Positions 22,760 through 34,007 of a stretch of DNA of 64,000 nt are shown in pieces. The stretch is from Mesostigma viride. Taxonomy: Eukaryota; Streptophyta; Mesostigmatophyceae; Mesostigmatales; Mesostigmataceae. The number at the start of each line of letters is the position of its first letter. Positions within the stretch are counted from its first letter, which is position 1. The DNA lies in contig RPFO01000692.1 in assembly GCA_009746045.1 (NCBI GenBank), forward strand, positions 259,285-323,284, given 5' to 3'. The position numbers were made by a program, and so were the translations under genes. The notes under the pieces are model-generated. The model made no database searches. It was not told the DNA's origin and saw only the letters and a list, made by a program, of their open reading frames with translations.

Positions 22760-25530
22760 ATGTCGAACGTTTCTGATCGTGAGGGCTCTTCGGAGTCAAG
22801 CCTGTCCCCATCGTCCGAAGATTTGGACTACCGGGCGGCAGTGCGGGGCCGGCAGGGGAGGGATGATCACGCTGGCAGCGATGCCGGCAGTGGTCGCTCG
22901 TCTTCGGACGAGGACCCGCGGTTCCTGGATCAGTTGGCGGCAAGGCCGCCGCTATACAATGTATGGCGTCCCAATGCACCACCGGCGGAAGGGCAGCCCA
23001 CGGCCCCCGAGCTGGTCACGGGGCCGGGGAGGGTGGTGCCGGTATTGGGGGACATCCCGTCAGATGGCTACGACGAGGACGAGGACCTCGTGGATCTCGA
23101 GTTGCCGGAGGATAGGGAGAAACGCGAGGAGCTGCTCCGCCGAGAAGCAGAGCGCATTCGGCAGGAGGCCCAGCTCCGCAAGGAGCTGGAGCAGCAGCGC
23201 GAGCTGGAGGCTCAGCGCGAGGCTCAGCTGCGGGCGGAGACGGAGATTGACAGAATAGCCCGGGAGCTCGCGGAGCGGCAGCTGGAGCGGGATCGAGTGG
23301 CGAGGGCGGGTCTGCGCGCGGGGCCGACAGGCGCGCGAGAGGCGCCCCCATACGTTCTCCGCAAGAAGAACGAGCTTTACACCTTTGCGCACAGGCGCAC
23401 AGCGCGCTCCTTTAGGCGCATGGCTGGAGATGTGCTGCAGGAGACCGACTCGTCGGTGGAGATGCAGCCAGGAGCGCGGGGAGAGGAGCTGGTTTTGATG
23501 GACCCGGCCATGGTTGAGGCAGAGCGTCTGGCCAAGATAGAGTACGCCAGGCATTGCCAGCGGAAGGCCAAGAGGGCAATGGTGCGGTCCATGGCGGAGA
23601 ACAGTTTGGCTAGGGAGCGCGCAGCCAGGGAGGCGCAGCATCGGGAGATGAAGCGACTCCGTGCGAAGGCGCACGACGCAGCGGAGAAGACCCGGCGTCA
23701 CCAGGCGCGGCTGGACGCAGCGATGAAGAGGTCAGAGGCGACACTGGCAACGATGGTGGGCCCGGCGAGGCGTGAGCAGGAGGCCGGCTGGCGAGGAAGA
23801 GCCGGCGTAATGCACGTGCCCTAGACAGGCGCATGCGCAAGGAGGAGCGGGCTCTGCGCAGGTATCAGGAGGCGGCCAGGACCTGGGCTCTGCAGGGAGA
23901 ATTCGGAGACGCAATCCGGTTTGAGCGTGGTCTTGCGCCACATGAGCCGCTGCCTGAGGACGCTGTATTGGACTTCATGCGTACCCCACAGCCAGCAAGG
24001 GCCCAGCGAGGAACGGCCTTGTTAAACGCGCGTGAGCGTGTTCGCGCTGGCGCAGACACACCCCACCCCCCACCCCCCACACCCAAACACACCATGCAGA
24101 CCGACACGGACCTGGAGCTGGACCGCATCGCTGCACTACTCCACCAGGAGCTGGACGCAGCGGAGGCCAACCCGACCAAGCGGGCGCGGGCAGCAGAGGC
24201 AATCGAGCAACTGCTGAGGGCCGCCAAGCGGGTCCGCCAAGGAAAGTGGCAGGAGGGGTGCACATGGACCATCGTCTACATCCAAGCGGTCGCATCCAGA
24301 GGAGGATGGTGACGAGGGGAAGGACGGGGGAGCACCAGGGGGAGGGGCACCAGCAAGCACCGGGGGTATGGCGGGCGGCAGCAACGCTGGAGCGACAACC
24401 CAGCAGCAGCAGCAGCCACAGCAGCAGCAGCAGCAGCAGCAGCCGCGGCAGCAACAGCAACAGCAACCGCAGCAGCAGCAGCAGCAGCAGCAACCTCAAC
24501 CACAAGCGACTGTCGCTGTAACACAGCGACCCAGGTTTGATGCATCCCGTAGGGAAGATAGGATTACCTTCCCAGGTCTAGCTGAGGGGTTTGTGCAAGA
24601 GGATGCACTTGAGTTTCTTTTCAAGATAGAACACTCATGGTCCCATGATAATATCCGTGATTGGTTTCCTGCTCTTAGGGTGTCTAACACGATCCACCAA
24701 TCTGCACCTAGCATAAAACAAATGGTGCAGATGTATGAGAGGAGGGCAAGCACGCCTGGGGCAGATGAGGTGCAAATCTTCACAGAATTCATAGCAGACC
24801 TAAAAGGGCTGTTGACCAAGGGGGAACACCTGCAGGCTCTCAAGGGGTTCACATGGTTGGCTTCATACAAAGTCAACAAGTCTGACTACGTACGGGACAA
24901 CAAACAGTATGTCCTGTACATAGACAGGGACGAGGAGTTGAAGAAGCTCAACTCTAAGTACCTGATCCATCAGTGGCTCACCAAAGCCGAGTTAGACAAG
25001 AACACCAATGCAGTTCTGCTGGCTGGCCTTAAAGACAAGTGGGATGATTTTAGGGGGGCCATGTTGTTCATTCAGCAGAGCCTAGAACCCTTCTCCACTG
25101 TCAAGGAACCCAAGGTTAACAAAGTCCAAGGGGGGGGTAGTCAGGACGGTGCAGGGCCTAGCAGGAAGAAGCTCATCAAGGAGGTGGTAGCTCAGGTCAA
25201 GGCGGTGTTCAAGGGTCCCCAGCAAGGTAAGAAGGCAGGGGGGTCATCCAAGCAGCAGGGAAATCAGACAAGGGGGGAAAGGGGAACACAGGCAGTAAGG
25301 CAGGGCCCTCTCAGGGGCCTAGTCAAAAAGGTAAGCCTCACGACTCCACCCTGTACTGCACCAGGTGCTCATGCAAGGGGCATGAGAGGGATGATTGCTG
25401 GAAGGGCAAACCCGAACTTGGATCTGATGTGGATGTGTGCCCAGGTTGCTGGGAGCCCCGCCACCCGTTACCTGCAGGGGGACGCTGCAACAAGCCCAGG
25501 AAGGGAGCCTCGACGGGGCGCACCCCAAAA
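22760..25530 (+). other. Element 2 gag region
   Basis: In order: a Ser/Asp-rich start (SDREGSSESSLSPSSEDL), a long charged coiled coil (REELLRREAERIRQEAQLRK, about 23110-23300), a poly-Gln stretch (about 24398-24510), a capsid-like helical domain (FLFKIEHSWSHDNIRDWF, FTWLASYKVNKSDY) and, near 25350-25500, a double metal-binding motif (CX2CX3GHX4C plus CPGCWEPRHP). Confidence 0.7.
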
Positions 25531-25699
25531 CAAGCCAGCACTCAGGACGACTGTAAGTCTCCTGTACCCTGGTTTCTTAATGGCCGTGTACCCTCTATTT
25601 GCTCTGTATTGCCTGACAGTGAGGACGTGGATTGGGACCTGGCTTATGACATGACGTTAGCACAGGTGGCCCAAGATCCCACTATAGCCTCCTTAGATG

Positions 25700-26540
25700 C
25701 AGCAGCAGATAAGGTTATATCCTATGCCAGGTTAGCCCAGCAGCTACACAAGGCAATGGGGCATGAGGCAGTGGCAGAAAGGCTGGCCAATAAAATTGAT
25801 GGCCGTGACCTGGAACAGATGTGCAGGCATGTCAGGAAGCACTGTGAAGCGTGCCAACTGCATGCACCTAAACCCAAGAGATGGCATGTGGCCACCCCAC
25901 CACTGGCTAGAGGAAAGCTAGTAGGGGATGTGATACACCTGGTGAAGGACACGGTGTATTACTTGGTCCTAAAAGATGCCTGGTCTAGGTTTGTGGTGAT
26001 AGAACCCTTGCCAGGCATGGCCAATGAACAACTGCACAGAGCCCTGCTGATTGCACTAGCACGGTATCATCCTCAGGAAAAACTAATGCTGGATCAGCAG
26101 TTCACGTGGATACAAGATTATCCTGATCTGCCCAAGATAGACATTGCTGGGGCTCAAGATCATGAACGCCAGGGGATGATTGAACGTACCATGCGTGCTA
26201 TCAGGGACCTCATAAAGAAAAATGAGTCCAGGACAGCAGAGTCTGGGAGCTATGCTGATAGGACAGCGTGGGCAGCTGAGGTGTGCAGAACTCTGAACAC
26301 CAAACCCCTCATGTCTTCTCCTTTTGGTGAAATCACATCAATTGGCCTGCAATCAGGTAGCTACTCTCAGGAGGTACTAGACCACTACAACACGCAAAGG
26401 CAACACTTGGCCAAGTTGCTGGCAAAAAAGGATAAAAGTAATGCCAGGCCTGTGTTTGAAGTGGGGGATCAGGTACTCTACTATAGGGAGGGGAAGGGAA
26501 CAAAGCCCACTCTGGTAGATGGCATGGTCCAGCTGAAATC
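25700..26540 (+). other. Element 2 integrase region
   Basis: HHCC zinc site (QLHKAMGHEAVAERL ... HCEACQLHAPKP), Asp in LVGDVIHLVKD, Asp in KLMLDQQFTW, Glu in RQGMIERTMRAIRDLI, and a C-terminal domain (FEVGDQVLYYREG). Confidence 0.8.
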
Positions 26541-26979
26541 ATCAGGTTGTCAGAAACAGGTGACACGGTGACTATTCAGCATCACAGAGAGCGAATGGTT
26601 GGCAAGCATAGACTGAAGCTTTATTACCCTCCTTTGGCAGACGTGTCAGGGGTAGAATTCTTGGACATGGATTCAGAGCCTCAGTCTGGTGGGTTGGTCT
26701 CACCCAGTGAATTGGCCAGGGACATAGCTGATGCAAGCAACACAACCATAGACGCTCCTGTGTTCCTCAGTGGTGCAGCCCCACCACAGCCCAATGGTCC
26801 AACTGGGCAGGAGGAACGTGCACTGGATGAGCAGCAGGTCGCTCCTCCCTCATCTCAGGAACAGCCACACGTAGCAGCAGATCCTGTTGTCCCCAGGAAT
26901 AAATTTGCTGAGGCTCTAAAAGCTCTACATAGAGCACACACTGCCAAGGCACAAATGGCAGCAGGTGCAGCACAAGTCA

Positions 26980-28360
26980 ATGCTGTGGGTGAATCTAACC
27001 AGGATCCCAGTATTCTGGCAGTAGACACACAGGCACAGGTGAGCATCATCAGTGCACAAGCTGTATCTGGCCTAAGTCTGCAACGCTCGCCCTGGGCTAG
27101 AGTGTCAGATTTTTCAGGCAAAACAAAAATGGCAGTCAAAGGCCAAGTGCTAATTCCCATTCTGGGTGTGCCCACTCCCTTCCAGGTAGTAGAGGGCTAC
27201 AAGGGGAATGCACTGCTGGGGGAACCATTTGTCTCATACCCTGGAGTAGTCATCTCAGCTGGGAGGTTGAGTGTGACTGGGGTGGGGCAGGTCACCCTGG
27301 ACCATTTTAAAATTCCTTTAACACAGATCAGTGATGGCCTGGAAGCAGCCATCAATGCTGTCAACATAAAATACCTCCCAGGTCAGGAACCCTGTGTTGA
27401 TTCCCTCATTCATTCTCAGAAGCTACACCCCTCTGCGTTTGGGCTTGGTAGATGGGACATAGCGTCCATGTCTCCCTTGTCCTATGATGATGTGGTCAAA
27501 GACTGTCAAACGCAGATTGGTTTTCTGAAATGGATGGAAGCCTTTAACAGGGCTAGAGAGGAATGGGTTTGTCCTGATCCACGTAGCAAGTCCCAGGTAC
27601 CACCTGTAACACCGATTGAGGCACTGCCACAAGGGGCCAGAAAGCTCAGACTGAAGTTTGTCTGCAAGCATAAACCCCAGGCAGATGGGACACCTCCCAT
27701 TTTTCATGCCAGACCTTGTGTCACGGAGTTCAGGGGCTCCACTGAGCTAACAGAGGCTGAACTGTATACCCCTGGTATTCAGCAGACGTCTCTTAAGGTC
27801 CTGTTGGCCACTTTCCTTCACCATCTGAATGCTGGTAAGGACTACGTGTGTAAAGCCACTGACATTAAACGAGCCTTCCTTAAAGGCAACCCTGACATAG
27901 CCCAAAAGGTGTGGAGGGGTCAAGTCTATGTGGTAAACACTCCCAAAGTCTGGTCTGGGGACATCAAGGAACCTCATCTAAGGCCTAACTTGGGGGTAGA
28001 AGGGCTTCAGTCAGCACCTAAAATTTTTAGGCTGTCTGCCCAAGAGGTCTTCCTGAAGCTGGGGGCCCAGTATGATGATATTGACCCTTGTTTCTTCACC
28101 ATCCCTCATCCTGCTGGTATGATGATGTTTGTGTGGCATGGGGATGATCAGCTCATTACTGGTCCCAGGGCAGCTGTGGAGGATTTCATTGCTCAAGTGT
28201 CTGCTAGCTTTGAATTAGGCAAGCAGCTGGAGCTGGGGAAAGATCCTGTCAAGTTCTGTGGCATCATTCTGAACCTGTTTAAGGAGCAGAAGGAGTGGGT
28301 GTGTTCTCTCAAAGCATCCCCTGAGTATGTCATGTCTTGCAAAGATGTTCTTCCCTCTGA
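26980..28360 (+). other. Element 2 protease and reverse transcriptase region
   Basis: Protease: LAVDTQAQVSIIS and GNALLGEPFVSYPGVVIS at about 27015-27250. RT: LRLKFVCKHKPQ, KATDIKRAFLKG and MFVWHGDDQLITGP at about 27640-28330. The protease precedes RT and follows integrase, as in elements 1 and 3. Confidence 0.8.
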
Positions 28361-28559
28361 CATCACTCCTGATCTCTGTCCCACTATTAGGGGTAAGCTA
28401 GGTTGGCTGTGTGCCACTTGTGCTCCTCACCTGGCAGTGGTCAGCAGAGTGGATGATGATGTCCTCATGGAGGTAGGGTCTAGGGCTATTAAACAGGTGT
28501 TACATGATGGCCCTCCCCTTATTCTTCATGCTTGGATCTGTTCCAACCCATCCACATCA

Positions 28560-29050
28560 CATGCATGATGGACAGTTCCATGGAGTCACGGGTAGTCACT
28601 AAGGTACAAGCCAGAGAGGCAGGTCTCTTTATGTTGTCTAACCCCACTGGCAAGCAATCTTTGGTTTCCTGGTTCAGCAGACTCCACAAGCGCAAGGCAG
28701 TCAGCAGCAATGTAGCAGAATGCCGTGCTGTGGTCTCAGCTGTGTTGCATGCCAGGTACTTGAACCATCTGCTGGTGTGGTTGCAGCATCAGGCTGGTAG
28801 TTATGCTGGTGTCAAATCCCATCTGCTGACTGACAGTCAATCCCTTCTCTCTTTCCTGGACAACCCCTTGGCTGTGCACACCGATTTGGACTGGATTGTC
28901 CTCAAGCAGGAGTGTACCTATCTGGAGTCCAAGACTCACATCCGAGACCCTGACAATGCAGCAGATGCACTCACAAAAGTGCCACAGGCTGCAGGGCCTC
29001 AGTACAGAGTCCTATACACGCTGATGAACCCATATAATGGCAGAGGGTGA
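28560..29050 (+). other. Element 2 RNase H region
   Basis: MMDSSMESRVVTKVQARE, SNVAECRAVVSAVLHARY, LLTDSQSLLSFL and NAADALTKV carry the acidic residues and layout of Copia RNase H. Confidence 0.8.
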
Positions 29051-29425
29051 AGTGCCTCAGCCTAGGGCTATTAGCACCAGATAGGAGGGTGGTCATGGGG
29101 TGGCAGGGTCTGAAGTGTCCCACCCGTAAGACTCTCTTTGCGTCATTAAAGCTTGAGGTCAGAAGGGTCCTCCTTTATTGATGGCTTGTTCTTTGTCAAT
29201 AAAACGTGTGGTCATATTTTTCTGGCAATGGTTTTTCCCAACACAGGCACCCAACCAGTGGGATGTTGTATCCAACACGGAGGAGCTATGGGCGCTTTTA
29301 TAAATGCATCTCTTTCAGTGTCCTGGTTGTCCCTGTGGGGAACCTTGCTTATCAGTAGTGGTTGGCATATGAGTGGGTTGTGGGAAGAGTCTTCCCCTCA
29401 CTCCCCAAAGAAAAGTAATAATGGG

Positions 29426-29947
29426 AGTTATTCTAGGGCTTCAGGCCTAGACTATCAGTACACGTGGCGTTGTCCCCGTCTCCCAAGTGGGATACGGACA
29501 TGGACGGTAGTGTAGTACACTGGACATATCTCTACTAGGATTTAGATCCGCACGTGCCATGATGGGCACGTGGGTGCTAGATATTAGCACTGAGATATGT
29601 AGTGCACACGCACGTGGGTATTCACGTGGTAGGGTTTATGAGCTGTGATGCAGACCACAAGGTGGTTGCAGTGCTAGTCCTGTACGGAGGTCCTAGGGGA
29701 GGTCCAGGATCGTCCACGTAGTGCTGTTAGGCAGTCGTTGCCTGCGGGCCTCGTATCAGTCCTAGCTGGAGTAGATCTAGCTGGACGGAGCCAGCACCTC
29801 ATTGGTTAGCACTAGTGCAGGATAGCTAGGTTGCCCTAACCTACGTGCCCATGCAATCCAGCTTGGCAAGCTTGCATGGGTTGATATTATGCCAGCCATT
29901 GCATAATCCAACACACGTTCGCATCCATTTGCACGAGTGCATTAACT
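29426..29947 (+). repeat. 3' LTR of Copia-group element 2
   Basis: Same 522 bp as the 5' LTR by eye, followed by ACCTC. The short CCCCAAAGAAAAG run upstream is the best polypurine tract candidate. Confidence 0.92.
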
Positions 29948-29952
29948 ACCTC

Positions 29953-32190
29953 CTCCCGGCCGTGCCCCCCCCGTGCCCTTCCCCAGCTTCCTCCTGCCGA
30001 TGGTCACGCTGCGTGGGAGGATGCCTGTGGTAAGGCAGGTGACAGCTTGGCGGTCTTGCCACATGGTGAGGGCCTTCCCGGTTGGCTGGTGCACGGCAGC
30101 CACCCACTACATAGTTGCCCCGCGGGGGCTTGCTGCCCATGAGCTGCTTGACCTTGGCCAGCTCACACTTCCTGGCCCGGCACGTCATGACAGCGCCCAC
30201 TGCAGTGATCCCGGCCCATCTCATGCAGGTCGTCCATGGTGTCCACAGTCGTGTAGAGGCGGTGGATCGCCATCTCAGTATCCCCTGGGCTGGGCAGCGT
30301 CTCCGACATGTACAGCGTCTTGACGATGGTCCGCATATGCCGCCATCTCCCTTGATCCTGTCGAAGGTCTGGCTGTGGTAGGGAATCTTGGTCTCGAAGT
30401 CGCAGAGCCTCCATATCCGAATGTGGTAGGAGTGGCCAGGGCTTGCTGGGGCCATTGACCCGGATGTTGCACATCTGGTTGCGGATACGGCAATCCTCGA
30501 CTCATCGATGGCGACTGAAGACCCCGGCACAAAGTAATTCTTGATGTTGTTGTTCATCATCTCCTCTGGAGGTGCTCGCAAAAGTACAGCTTGCCCTCCC
30601 GAGAGCTGTGGTCGGCAGGGCGCTCGTCGTGGCGGCGGAAATGCAGGTTGTGCTTGATCTTGTAGAACCGCGCCTTGGACATGAAGCCTGACCAGCCAGG
30701 AAACTGGACTGCACCGTGGGTCTTCCCTGACCAGTAGTCACCCTCGTTGGATAGCGGAATGCACGCCTTTGCAACAAGGAGCGCGAAAAACACGCCCACC
30801 TCATGGGCGATGATGTCCCCTACGTTGTTACTAAGGCATCTGCTTGCTTTCAATATATAGGCGTTGGTCGCCTCTGCAATCTTGTCCCACTCAATCCTCG
30901 CGTTCCCATATCAGATGAAACCACCCGAGGGCATCCATGTCCTTATAATTCCGGGGCAGGTGCTGCACCTTGGCTGCATGGCCGGTTGCAGGGGTGCACG
31001 TCGATGGTCACACTCTCTTCCTCGGCGCCCTTCTCGATCGTCCCATTGATCGCCTGTCTTGCATGACGACCCAGTCTCGTGCATTGCTGGCCACTGGCGC
31101 CTCGTCCATGTCCGCCTGCAGCTCGGGATCCCCATACTCCGGCATGGTGTCTTCCTCACTAGACTCGATCGTCATCGCTCGTGTCGGGTGCAGTGATTGC
31201 CGGCCGGGCCACCTTCGCTCGCTCCTCATCAGATTTGCGAGGGCGCCCACGACGCCTTTTGCCACTGGAAGGAGGTGTCGGCATGCACGTCCTCCACCTC
31301 CTCCTCCACCACCACCGCCACTGGCACCTCCTCCTCCTCCTCCTCCTCCTCCTCCTCCTCCTCCTCCTCCTCCTCCTCCTCCTCCTCCTCCTCCTCCTCC
31401 TCCTCCTCCTCCTCCTCCTCCTCCTCCTCCTCCTCCTCCTCCTCCTCCTCCTCCTCCTCCTCCTCCTCCTCCTCCTCCTCCTCCTCCTCCTCCTCCTCCT
31501 CCTCCTCCTCCTCCTCCTCCTCCTCCTCCTCCTCCTCCTCCTCCTCCTCCTCGATCCTCCTCCTGGACATCATCGCCACCTCCATCCTCATCATCACCAC
31601 CTCCATCCTCCTCGCCATCCTCCTCCTGGACATCATCGCCACCTCCATCCTCATCATCACCACCTCCATCCTCCTCGCCATCCCCACCTCAGCTAGCCCG
31701 TGCCGTCATCATCATCGCTGGCATCGCCAGTTCCGCATTCGTTTTCTATCACCTGAATCCGCTGCTGCACATTGCACTGCTCCTGCTCATTCTCAGTCTC
31801 TAACCACAGCAAGACCTGCCATTCCGTAAGCTTTTCCGTGCTCCTGTCAGCCGCGAAATAAGCCTTCCACACGTCCACTTGTAAGCTGTCTACCCCTATA
31901 CCGGCCAGCAGCTTCTTGACGACACCCGTCATCATGTCTGTTTTATACTTCTTCTGTGCTTTGGCGACATAGCCAGCGCCCCAATACGACGTGGGCACTC
32001 GTAAAGTACGTCCTACATAGCAAACCCCTGTCCCTAGCATTCGCGTCGAACACCATCTCTGACCACAAAATCTGGCGGGAACTCGGCATGGCCAGGTTGC
32101 CGCCATCGCCGTCGTCTTCGCGCGGTACCGTGCAAAAACACCCAACCAAGTTCAGTGGTGCATTTCTGTGTACTGAGCTGCATGTCACAA
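29953..32190 (-). pseudogene. piggyBac-like transposase, N-terminal and catalytic part
   Basis: Read on the minus strand from 32190: an N-terminal segment (KYKTDMMTGVVKKLLAGIGV), an acidic poly-Glu stretch encoded by the CTC array, an AT-hook (GKRRRGRPRKSDEER, about 31240-31270), then NVGDIIAHEVGVFFALLVAK, EGDYWSGKT and FVPGSSVAIDESRI. The reading frame changes several times (for example near 32025, 31270 and 30530), so the gene is dead. The order and motifs still match a piggyBac transposase with an unusual acidic/AT-hook N-terminal region. Confidence 0.7.
31327..31552 (-). repeat. (GAG)n array encoding poly-Glu
   Basis: About 75 perfect CTC units on the plus strand read as poly-Glu in the transposase sense. 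Two copies of a 63-bp unit (GGACATCATCGCCACCTCC core) follow at 31554-31683. Confidence 0.9.
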
Positions 32191-32334
32191 AAACAAAACA
32201 CCAAAAATACCAGGAGTTTTTCTTGAATTCTATGAGATGTTTCTGACCTGTGTTGAAAGTTTCAGACCAAAAATCGCATGTTTAATAGGTTTGCCAGTTG
32301 TCAGATTACAACACAATTAATTAATTAGTTAATA

Positions 32335-32405
32335 GACACGTGACAACGCGATACATCGCGTTCTAACCCTACAACGTGATGTATTGCGTTGTAAAAAAAC
32401 ACGGG
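32335..32405 (+). repeat. piggyBac-like right terminal inverted repeat
   Basis: It ends ACACGGG followed by the CTAA duplication. It contains two related blocks (ACGCGATACATCGCG and ACGTGATGTATTGCG), so the subterminal motif is duplicated relative to the left end. Confidence 0.75.
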
Positions 32406-32409
32406 CTAA

Positions 32410-32820
32410 AGCCTCGTGATATGCATGGGTTCGTGATCATGTATATTGGACCCGGTATATTTTATATTGCCGGCTGCCGATGGCAGGGCACGGGGCACCT
32501 CCAATCTAGTTATCGCCTCGAGAGCATGATCCCAGCGTGAGATCTCACGCGGCTTTCCCTGCATCGCGCATACGGGCAGCAGGCCATAAAGTAAGTACTT
32601 ACTGTCATGCGCATGGGCATGCCACGTCGAGTAAGTACTATGCTAATCTCATTAGAAAATAATTACACGAAAGTTACAAGTATCATCTGCATCATGCCCC
32701 AACCAAGCCCGCCCAGCCTGAGCGATAATATGTCCTTGCACCTGCATGGCGTGCCCCAGGCCGCGCGCGGCAGTGCCGCCACCCGTGGACTTTTCGTGAT
32801 AGACTCGGCATGGACATGTG
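32410..32820. other. Gap between piggyBac-like element and LINE-A, with dispersed repeat
   Basis: No gene. A segment at about 32590-32700 (TAAGTACTTACTG, TACTATGCTAAT, CTCATTAGAAAA, ATTACAC, CATCTGCATCAT) recurs at about 59795-59905, so it is a dispersed repeat of about 110 bp of unknown type. Confidence 0.55.
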
Positions 32821-33516
32821 GGAGGCCACCGACCGCGCTCGCCGCGAGTGCCGAGTGGTGCTGCATCGTTTCCCCCATGCTGAGAAGCCAGGTGAGACGT
32901 CAACCTCCCTTGCCGACGAGCTCAAGGACCAGCTCCTTACCCTCATGGGCCTGGTAGGTGAGGTAGCCAACTGCGTGGGTGTCACCGCCTTCCCCACTCA
33001 CGGGACAAGGCGGCTCCCCCACCAGTTCTGCTCACCTTCCCCTCCCGTGAGGACAAGCAGCGGTTCTTCTCTTGTCGCAAGCGGTTGCACGACCTCACCT
33101 GGCTGGACGCTGGACGACGACCTGACCCCCGCTCAGCAGCAGCAGCGACGCGACCTGTGGCCGGAGTACCTCCGCCACAAGCAGGACCCCCAGAAGCCCA
33201 AGGTGTACTGGAGGGGCGGGGACCTGATGATCAACCACAACTAGATGTGGACGCCCCCCGCGGGCTAGACTAGCTTATACAGTACAGTAGTGTAGCCCTA
33301 GCTTGTATCCATTGGTAGTCACTGCCGCCATGGCAGCCATGCTTAGAACGTTTGCCTAGCTTTGCCAACATACCTAGTCACGTGCATGTACCGCTAACAC
33401 ACGGTACACAACCAGCCATGTAGCCTTAGCTTAGTCCTTAATTGTTGTACAGCCACGCTACGTCTTGGCTATGATCAGTTTACTCGCCCGCGCTCCTTGT
33501 TATGCCATGCTCACAT

Positions 33517-33989
33517 AGTTAGTCTCCATGCTTTGCTGTAGACTAAGTCTCAAAGGCATTGTGAATACAACGTATGAATAAGCCTTGTAAACCTACGTTG
33601 GTATGTGAATATAAATACCACGTGGGCTATACAGATAGGAATGCTAGTCGAGTCGCATACGTTTCCCTAGATAGGTACTTTGGGTACTGAGGTACGTGAC
33701 AGATGTCAGTACCCAGTATACGTAGTGTCCTGTCATTGGACGGTACTAGAGTATCCTAGATAGGGACCGTACTGCAGCGTGCATTGATTTGTGATCGCAC
33801 GATGCAGTGACTAGACTGCTACCTGTCATCGTGTGGCCTCGGGCCAACGGTCTGCACCCAACGGTCACTGGCGGCGCAGCCGGTGAGAGGAACGTTGATA
33901 AAGGGTAAACCTATTTTCTAATGAACCAAGCAATTCATTGCTCCAAGCCTTCAGTGTTCTCAAGCAATATATCCCACCGCATTCTAACT
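33517..33989 (+). repeat. 5' LTR of Copia-group element 3
   Basis: It starts AGTTAGTCTCCATG and ends CGCATTCTAACT. The first gag ATG follows only 18 bases later, and no primer-binding site complementary to a tRNA 3' end is evident there. Confidence 0.92.
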
Positions 33990-34007
33990 TGAATTTTATT
34001 TGCTACC

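Larger units (their letters stand above)
22194..29947 (+). mobile_element. Copia-group LTR retrotransposon 2 (broken, young)
   Basis: The 522-bp LTRs at 22194-22715 and 29426-29947 appear identical, with AGTT...AACT ends. The target duplication is ACCTC (22189-22193 and 29948-29952). Order: acidic/coiled-coil N-terminal gag, poly-Gln, capsid-like domain, double zinc motif, integrase, aspartic protease, RT, RNase H. About five breaks in the coding region. Recent insertion, inside the piggyBac-like transposase gene. Confidence 0.92.
13102..32405 (-). mobile_element. piggyBac-like DNA transposon, degenerate, split by two LTR elements
   Basis: The ends are CCCGTGCTTTTT on the left and, inverted, CCCGTGTTTTTT on the right. 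Both ends carry a subterminal TTAGAACGCGAT(A/G)TATCG block, and CTAA flanks both ends (13098-13101 and 32406-32409). Without the two nested LTR elements and their duplications it is about 3.7 kb, normal for the family. The minus strand encodes transposase pieces from about 32190 down to 21620. They include DYW-type ACIPLSNEGDYWSGKT, VAIDESRIAV around the first catalytic Asp, and a C-terminal Cys-rich domain. Several frameshifts make it inactive. Confidence 0.8.

Noticed and set aside
22760-23824. Coiled-coil frame as a host cytoskeletal protein
   Set aside because: It lies just inside the 5' LTR of element 2 and matches the position and character of the gag N-terminus of element 3.
30970-31829. 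Poly-Pro, poly-Leu and poly-Ser plus-strand frames
   Set aside because: The CTC array read in the wrong sense; the minus strand reads poly-Glu within the piggyBac-like transposase.
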